From Gammaproteobacteria bacterium (GTDB lineage Bacteria > Pseudomonadota > Gammaproteobacteria > SZUA-229): a stretch of DNA of 9,594 nt. Within the stretch, counting starts at the first letter, position 1. Every line of letters starts with the position of its first letter. The stretch spans positions 1-9,594 of the forward strand of contig JAPHRB010000117.1 of NCBI GenBank assembly GCA_026197015.1, given 5' to 3'. Positions 5,314-9,594 of the stretch are shown in pieces. The position numbers were made by a program, and so were the translations under genes. The notes beneath the pieces were generated by a model. That model was not told the origin of the DNA. It did no database searches and saw only the letters and a program-made list of their open reading frames with translations.

Positions 5314-6693
5314 TTATTTCTTCATCAACCATGGAATAGAGCCGGGCACTGAGCGCCATAATTGAGTATTTTGTGCGGCATATAAAACTGCCTCGTCTTT
5401 GTCACCAGAGCTTAATGACTCGGGCATGCGCTTAGGCATTTTTATTTTACCTGAGAGTAACTTAGGTACATATTTGTTATGAGTTAAGGCCTGTTTTTTG
5501 AGTAATTTACTGTTTTTATCATCGCCAGACTCAATGAATGATATTAAAGCCTGATCAAACAGAAAAAACGCGCCATTATCATGCTGAAACTGTTGTGTTA
5601 GCTGCTTGGCTTTATCAAATTGTTTGCTTTGAATATAACAATTACTTAACGGATAACGATTGAACTGGTTATCAGCTGGATTCAGGTTAATAGCGCGTTC
5701 GTAACAGCTTATAGCGTTATCAAAATCATTCAAAAGTGCGTAACTGCTTGCCAGGTTGGTGAGTGCCTCCATAAACGTGCGGGTTTCACGAATCAGCCAG
5801 AAACGACCTGTATTTTTTGTAAAGAATTCATCACCCAGAACACGTTCACAGCCTTCCACGGCGCGCTTGAGTAAGTCTCTACGTTCAGCGGAGTTAGCCG
5901 CTTCCCACTGAGCCAGCAACATTAAAGCGTTTATATTGTCTGTGTCCTGTTCAAGGGCCTGGTGCGCTAATTGTACCTTTTCAACAGGGTCATCCGTCGC
6001 CCAGGCCTGTTGTATAAGCTGGCTAGCATCCTGCCCCGGATTTGAATTGTTCATAATGGGTATGCCTGCAGAATTTTTTGCGGCTGTCGAGGTGATATTG
6101 ATTCTTGCTGCCTGAGATTCCTGCCTATATTTTTTAGCCAGATCAGCGTAATCCTGCATCAGTTTATTAAATTCACTGTAAATGTGCCGGGTAACCGCCT
6201 CTATAGGCAGCGCGCCATTCTGAAACCTGGCGGTGATTTGTTGTGCGTTATGCAGATTAGAGAAGAAACTCAACATCATCCAGAATGACTGGGGTTGTGC
6301 CTGTTCTTTGCTTTCATCCCAGAAATGCTCGGTTAAAGTCAGACCTAATTCAAAACCTTTACACCATTGATGAAGCGCATTCTCAGTGAAATTAGCCTCA
6401 AAAGGTTCGGTTAATTTACAGGTTTTGGGTAAAGCAACCATAAAATCATCGATATCACGGCTTATATACTGCTGAACTTCAATAATGGCGTTGATGTAGT
6501 CAGTTTCTTTAACCAGCTGAAGCTGGTCAGAAAACACAGCAGGTAACCAGTCACTGTGTTTGAGTTTGCCGGGCGTACAGCAAATGGCAAATAAAAATCC
6601 AAACAGCTGATCTAGTTTCAATGTGTTGGCCGGGCGTTCAGCTTTATTTAACCAGTCGGCAAGAATGGGCAGTGTAATGTTAGTATCAGACAT
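5314..6693 (-). CDS. UPF0149 (YecA/YgfB-like) domain protein fused to TPR repeats
   Basis: A 459-residue soluble protein of unknown function. Residues about 8-185 resemble the UPF0149 fold: LDQLFGFLFAICCTPGKLKHSDWL (28-50), a middle WCKGFELGLT (110-119) and helix-rich FWMMLSFFSNL. A low-complexity Asn/Ser linker (about 200-220) follows. Residues 222-390 contain tetratricopeptide-type helices, clearest at FDNAISCYERAINLNPADNQ (323-342) and the next pair through KQFDKAKQL (357-365). The C-terminus GDKDEAVLYAAQNTQLWRSVPGS (430-452) resembles an ending seen in other TPR proteins. There is no signal peptide or membrane span, so a cytosolic scaffold is likely. ATG 6693 begins the frame with a poor Shine-Dalgarno. 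It is the first gene of a probable unit with the thiouridylase-like and TusA-like genes, and divergent from glyQ. Confidence 0.78.
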   Translation of the reverse strand: MSDTNITLPILADWLNKAERPANTLKLDQLFGFLFAICCTPGKLKHSDWLPAVFSDQLQLVKETDYINAIIEVQQYISRDIDDFMVALPKTCKLTEPFEANFTENALHQWCKGFELGLTLTEHFWDESKEQAQPQSFWMMLSFFSNLHNAQQITARFQNGALPIEAVTRHIYSEFNKLMQDYADLAKKYRQESQAARINITSTAAKNSAGIPIMNNSNPGQDASQLIQQAWATDDPVEKVQLAHQALEQDTDNINALMLLAQWEAANSAERRDLLKRAVEGCERVLGDEFFTKNTGRFWLIRETRTFMEALTNLASSYALLNDFDNAISCYERAINLNPADNQFNRYPLSNCYIQSKQFDKAKQLTQQFQHDNGAFFLFDQALISFIESGDDKNSKLLKKQALTHNKYVPKLLSGKIKMPKRMPESLSSGDKDEAVLYAAQNTQLWRSVPGSIPWLMKK

Positions 6694-6842
6694 GAAAATT
6701 CAGTTTTTAAAATGGTCGCGTATTATCGGTGATTGACTAAAGAATTAGTAGCTCGGTTTAGCAGAAATTATGTAGAACGATATCAACTGGCTTTATAAAA
6801 TGCTTTTAAAAAAAGTTACAGGTCATTTTAACTCTAATTCGG

Positions 6843-6848
6843 TATACT
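6843..6848 (+). promoter_or_regulatory. Probable -10 box of the glyQS promoter
   Basis: TATACT (5 of 6 to consensus) followed by a GC-rich discriminator TGCGGGC lies 32 nt before the glyQ ATG, so transcription would start near 6855. No clear -35 stands at 17 bp; TTACAG at 6816-6821 is about 4 bp too far. An A7 tract at 6808-6814, preceded by TTTT, could act as an UP element. The GC-rich discriminator is of the kind found at growth-rate or stringently controlled promoters. Confidence 0.45.
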
Positions 6849-6880
6849 TGCGGGCTTGTAAATAAAATAGAAAAATATAA

Positions 6881-7795
6881 ATGGCACACGATGTATCGAC
6901 ATTTCAGGGTCTCATAAGGGCACTTCAGGATTACTGGGCGGAGCAGGGCTGCGCAATTATTCAACCACTTGATATGGAAGTGGGTGCGGGTACGTTTCAT
7001 CCGGCCACATTCTTACGTTCAATCGGGCCGGAGCCATGGCGTGCCGCCTATATTCAGCCCTGTCGTCGACCAACTGACGGGCGTTTTGGTGAAAACCCAA
7101 ATCGTTTGCAGCATTATTACCAGTTTCAGGTGGCGTTAAAACCTAATCCCGATGATATTCAGGAGTTATACCTGGACTCATTAAAGATGCTGGGTTTTGA
7201 TCCCCTGGAGCATGATATTCGTTTTGTTGAAGATAACTGGGAATCACCAACTCTGGGTGCCTGGGGATTAGGCTGGGAAGTCTGGTTAAATGGTATGGAA
7301 GTAACACAGTTTACCTATTTCCAGCAGGTCGGAGGCCTGGAGTGTCGCCCGGTAACCGGTGAAATCACCTATGGCCTGGAACGCCTTGCTATGTACATTC
7401 AAAACGCAAAAAGTATATTTGATTTAGTGTGGACCAAAGGCCCTCAGGGTGTTGTTACTTACGGTGATGTTTTTCATCAAAATGAAGTTGAGCAATCACA
7501 TTATAATTTTGAACATGCAGATACTGATTCTTTATTTGCATGGTTTGATACCTGTGAAAAAGAGAGTGCGCGTTTAATAGAAGCCGGTTTGCCATTACCT
7601 GCTTATGAGCAAGTTTTAAAAGCTTCACATACATTCAATTTGCTTGATGCGCGTCATGCTATTTCGGTTACAGAGCGCCAACGATATATATTACGCGTTC
7701 GCACATTATCCCGTGCGGTTGCTAAAACATATTACGAAGCCCGTGAAGCTTTAGGTTTCCCTATAGGCAAGTCGACCACAGGGGGAGATAAATAA
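6881..7795 (+). CDS. glyQ: Glycyl-tRNA synthetase alpha subunit
   Basis: The class II catalytic subunit of the alpha2beta2 bacterial glycyl-tRNA synthetase, which activates glycine and charges tRNA-Gly in the cytosol. At 304 residues it matches the E. coli subunit (303). Strongly conserved blocks include TFQGLIRALQDYWAEQGC (7-24), QPLDMEVGAGT (28-38), GPEPWRAAYIQPCRRPTDGR (49-68), GENPNRLQHYYQFQV (70-84), the core VEDNWESPTLGAWGLGWEVW, VTQFTYFQQVGGLECRPVTG, and the C-terminal LLDARHAISVTERQRYILRVR. The start at 6881 matches the family N-terminus; the leader is AT-rich and has no visible Shine-Dalgarno. The stop codon overlaps the glyS start (TAATG). Its coding strand is divergent from the UPF0149-TPR gene across a 187-bp gap. 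Confidence 0.98.
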   Translation: MAHDVSTFQGLIRALQDYWAEQGCAIIQPLDMEVGAGTFHPATFLRSIGPEPWRAAYIQPCRRPTDGRFGENPNRLQHYYQFQVALKPNPDDIQELYLDSLKMLGFDPLEHDIRFVEDNWESPTLGAWGLGWEVWLNGMEVTQFTYFQQVGGLECRPVTGEITYGLERLAMYIQNAKSIFDLVWTKGPQGVVTYGDVFHQNEVEQSHYNFEHADTDSLFAWFDTCEKESARLIEAGLPLPAYEQVLKASHTFNLLDARHAISVTERQRYILRVRTLSRAVAKTYYEAREALGFPIGKSTTGGDK

Positions 7796-9594
7796 TGAGC
7801 AAACTTATAAAAGGGCAAGATTTATTAGTTGAAATTGGCACTGAAGAATTACCACCAAAAGCCTTAAATAAATTATCAGATGCCTTTCTATCTGGAATTG
7901 AAGCGGGTTTGAAAGAGGCCGGTGTTGAGTTTAAAAAAATAACCGCCTATGCGACACCTCGTCGTCTGGCTGTTTTGATTAAAGCAGTTGCTGTAGCGCA
8001 AGCTGATCGTGATATAGAAAAATTAGGCCCCAATGTAAAAGCCGCCTACGATAAAGATGGTAACGCGACAAAAGCCGCGCAGGGTTTTGCCCGTGGCTGT
8101 GGAGTAGAGGTTTCAGAATTAGCAACAACAGAAACAGAAAAAGGTGAGCGATTAGTTTTTCGTATTCAGGAAAAAGGCAAACCAACTGTCGATTTAATTG
8201 CCGCGATTGTAGAACAGTCTTTAGCTCAACTGCCTATCCCTAAACGTATGCGTTGGGGTGATAGCAGTGCAGAATTTGTGCGTCCGGTGCACTGGATTGT
8301 ATTGTTGTTTGGTAATGATGTCATTGATGCTGAAATAATGGGAATTAAATCTTCTCGTGAATCACGTGGCCATCGGTTCCATCATCCTGAGATAATAAAT
8401 TTACAATCACCTGAAGATTATATAACTCGATTACAGTCACCCGGTTTTGTTATGGTGGATCGTGATGAGCGTTTAAGCTGTGTGAAAAAACAGGCAGAAA
8501 TGGCGGCTAAAAAACTCGGAGGTAAAGCATTAATTGATGAAGACCTGTTACAGGAAGTTACTAATCTTGTTGAATGGCCGGTAGCCGTGTCAGGTGATTT
8601 TGATAAAGAGTTTTTAGAAGTGCCAGCAGAAAGTTTAATTTCATCAATGCAGGATCATCAAAAATATTTTCCAGTCGTAGACAAAAAAGGTAAATTGCTG
8701 CCACATTTTATTACCATCAGCAATATTGAAAGCAAAGACCCTGCAAAAGTAAAAGATGGTAATGAGCGAGTTATAAGACCGCGGTTAGGTGATGCAAAAT
8801 TTTTCTGGGAACAGGATAATAAAAAGAAACTGGAAGAACATATTGAATCTTTGAATAAAGTTGTTTTTCAGAACAAGTTAGGTTCAGTTGGTGATAAATC
8901 ACGCCGTGTAGCGAGTATCGCAGAATCGATAGCTAAAGATTTAAATGAAAATGCAGAATATGCAAAACGTGCAGGTTTATTAAGTAAGTGTGATTTGATG
9001 ACCGAAATGGTCTGTGAGTTTTCAGACTTGCAGGGCATTATGGGGCGTTATTATGCAATCAATGATGGTGAGCCAGCAGAAGTCGCCGATGCTTTAGATG
9101 AGCAATATATGCCACGTTTTGCTGGAGATAATTTACCTAAAGGTAAAACAGGACAAATTGTTTCATTAGCCGATAAGTTAGATACATTATTAGGTATATT
9201 TGCAATAGGCCAGAAACCAACGGGTGAAAAAGACCCGTTTGCACTACGTCGAGCTGCATTAGGTTCGCTACGCATACTTATTGAATGTGATCTTGATTTA
9301 GATCTGGGAATAATGCTTTCCTATGCCGCTAAGGCCTATGCCGGTCAGGTAGAAGGTGAGAAAGCAATTGAAGAAGTCATTAACTTTATGCTTGAGCGTT
9401 TAAAAGTTTATTACACAAGTCAGGGCGTCAGTGTTGATGTATATGAGGCGGTTAGCGCATTAAGACCAACACGCCCATTAGACTTTGATAAAAGAATGCA
9501 TGCAGTTAATGATTTTAGAAAACTGGATGAAGCAGAAAGTCTGGCCGCTGCAAATAAACGCATTGGTAATATTTTAAAGAAAGTAAAAGGTGAG
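7795..9594 (+). CDS. glyS: Glycyl-tRNA synthetase beta subunit (cut by window end)
   Basis: The tRNA-recognition subunit that pairs with GlyQ. Exactly 600 codons are open to the window end; the family is about 690 residues, so roughly the last 90 (much of the DALR-type anticodon-binding region) are missing. Landmarks are LLVEIGTEELPP (10-21), ATPRRLAV in the N-terminal region, KRMRWGD and EFVRPVHWIV, MQDHQKYFP (285-293), SNIESKDP, the HD-like segment KCDLMTEMVCEFSDLQGIMG (398-417), and KDPFALRRAALG (479-490). The ATG at 7795 shares one base with the glyQ stop codon and has a strong GGGGGAGA ribosome-binding site (7781-7788) inside the glyQ end, 6 nt away, so the two subunits are translationally coupled and likely made in equal amounts. 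Confidence 0.97.
   Translation, partial: MSKLIKGQDLLVEIGTEELPPKALNKLSDAFLSGIEAGLKEAGVEFKKITAYATPRRLAVLIKAVAVAQADRDIEKLGPNVKAAYDKDGNATKAAQGFARGCGVEVSELATTETEKGERLVFRIQEKGKPTVDLIAAIVEQSLAQLPIPKRMRWGDSSAEFVRPVHWIVLLFGNDVIDAEIMGIKSSRESRGHRFHHPEIINLQSPEDYITRLQSPGFVMVDRDERLSCVKKQAEMAAKKLGGKALIDEDLLQEVTNLVEWPVAVSGDFDKEFLEVPAESLISSMQDHQKYFPVVDKKGKLLPHFITISNIESKDPAKVKDGNERVIRPRLGDAKFFWEQDNKKKLEEHIESLNKVVFQNKLGSVGDKSRRVASIAESIAKDLNENAEYAKRAGLLSKCDLMTEMVCEFSDLQGIMGRYYAINDGEPAEVADALDEQYMPRFAGDNLPKGKTGQIVSLADKLDTLLGIFAIGQKPTGEKDPFALRRAALGSLRILIECDLDLDLGIMLSYAAKAYAGQVEGEKAIEEVINFMLERLKVYYTSQGVSVDVYEAVSALRPTRPLDFDKRMHAVNDFRKLDEAESLAAANKRIGNILKKVKGE

Noticed and set aside
6694..6880. T-box or glycine riboswitch upstream of glyQ
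   Set aside because: The probable transcription start near 6855 leaves only about 26 nt of leader, and I see no T-box sequence or specifier stem; T-box control is a Gram-positive feature.
6806..7000. 64-codon minus-strand frame across the glyQ promoter and start
   Set aside because: It overlaps the strongly conserved GlyQ N-terminus and the promoter region, with no supporting motif.
7979..8185. Minus-strand Leu-rich frame inside glyS
   Set aside because: It is antisense to a conserved glyS region; the Leu-rich composition comes from the complement of Lys/Gln/Glu codons.

Overview
The window looks like chromosomal DNA of a gammaproteobacterium with moderately AT-rich codon use. The glutamine synthetase, both glycyl-tRNA synthetase subunits and a UPF0149-type domain read like gammaproteobacterial versions, and glnA carries an NtrC/sigma-54 control region of enteric layout. 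A sulfur-oxidising or otherwise respiratory lineage is possible from the TusA-like and CcoA-like genes, but that is inference. I see no transposase, phage gene, tRNA, rRNA or CRISPR array.

Layout. (1) Bases 1-604, minus: 5' part of glnA, cut by the window start. (2) Bases 605-895: glnA control region, with a 168-nt predicted leader, a near-consensus sigma-54 promoter at 783-798 and two NtrC-like sites centred 30 bp apart; the distal site touches the stop codon of the next gene. (3) Bases 895-2040, minus: a CDF-family metal exporter with an additional C-terminal domain. Divergent from it, on plus, are a CopZ-like metal chaperone (2163-2450) and an MFS transporter (2488-3681) carrying the MxxxM/HxxxM copper motifs of CcoA. 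(4) Bases 3659-3711: a hairpin enclosing the transporter stop codon, T-tailed on both strands, a possible bidirectional terminator. (5) Bases 3777-3986, plus: an unrecognised 69-residue protein whose stop codon abuts that of a convergent tusA-like gene. (6) Bases 6693-3987, minus: a probable three-gene unit of a UPF0149-TPR protein, a PP-loop thiouridylase-like enzyme with a C-terminal NFACT-R/DUF814-like region, and the TusA-like sulfur carrier, the last two joined by a TAATG overlap. (7) Bases 6881-9594, plus: glyQ and glyS, also joined by TAATG; glyS runs off the window end.

Working together: the central part appears to hold a metal-handling module (possible copper uptake, cytosolic chaperone, divergent cation exporter) followed by a sulfur-transfer/RNA-thiolation module. 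These are flanked by housekeeping genes for nitrogen assimilation and glycine tRNA charging. The best candidates for less described biology are the CcoA/CopZ-like pair, the thiouridylase-TusA pair with its UPF0149-TPR partner, and the abutting small protein.
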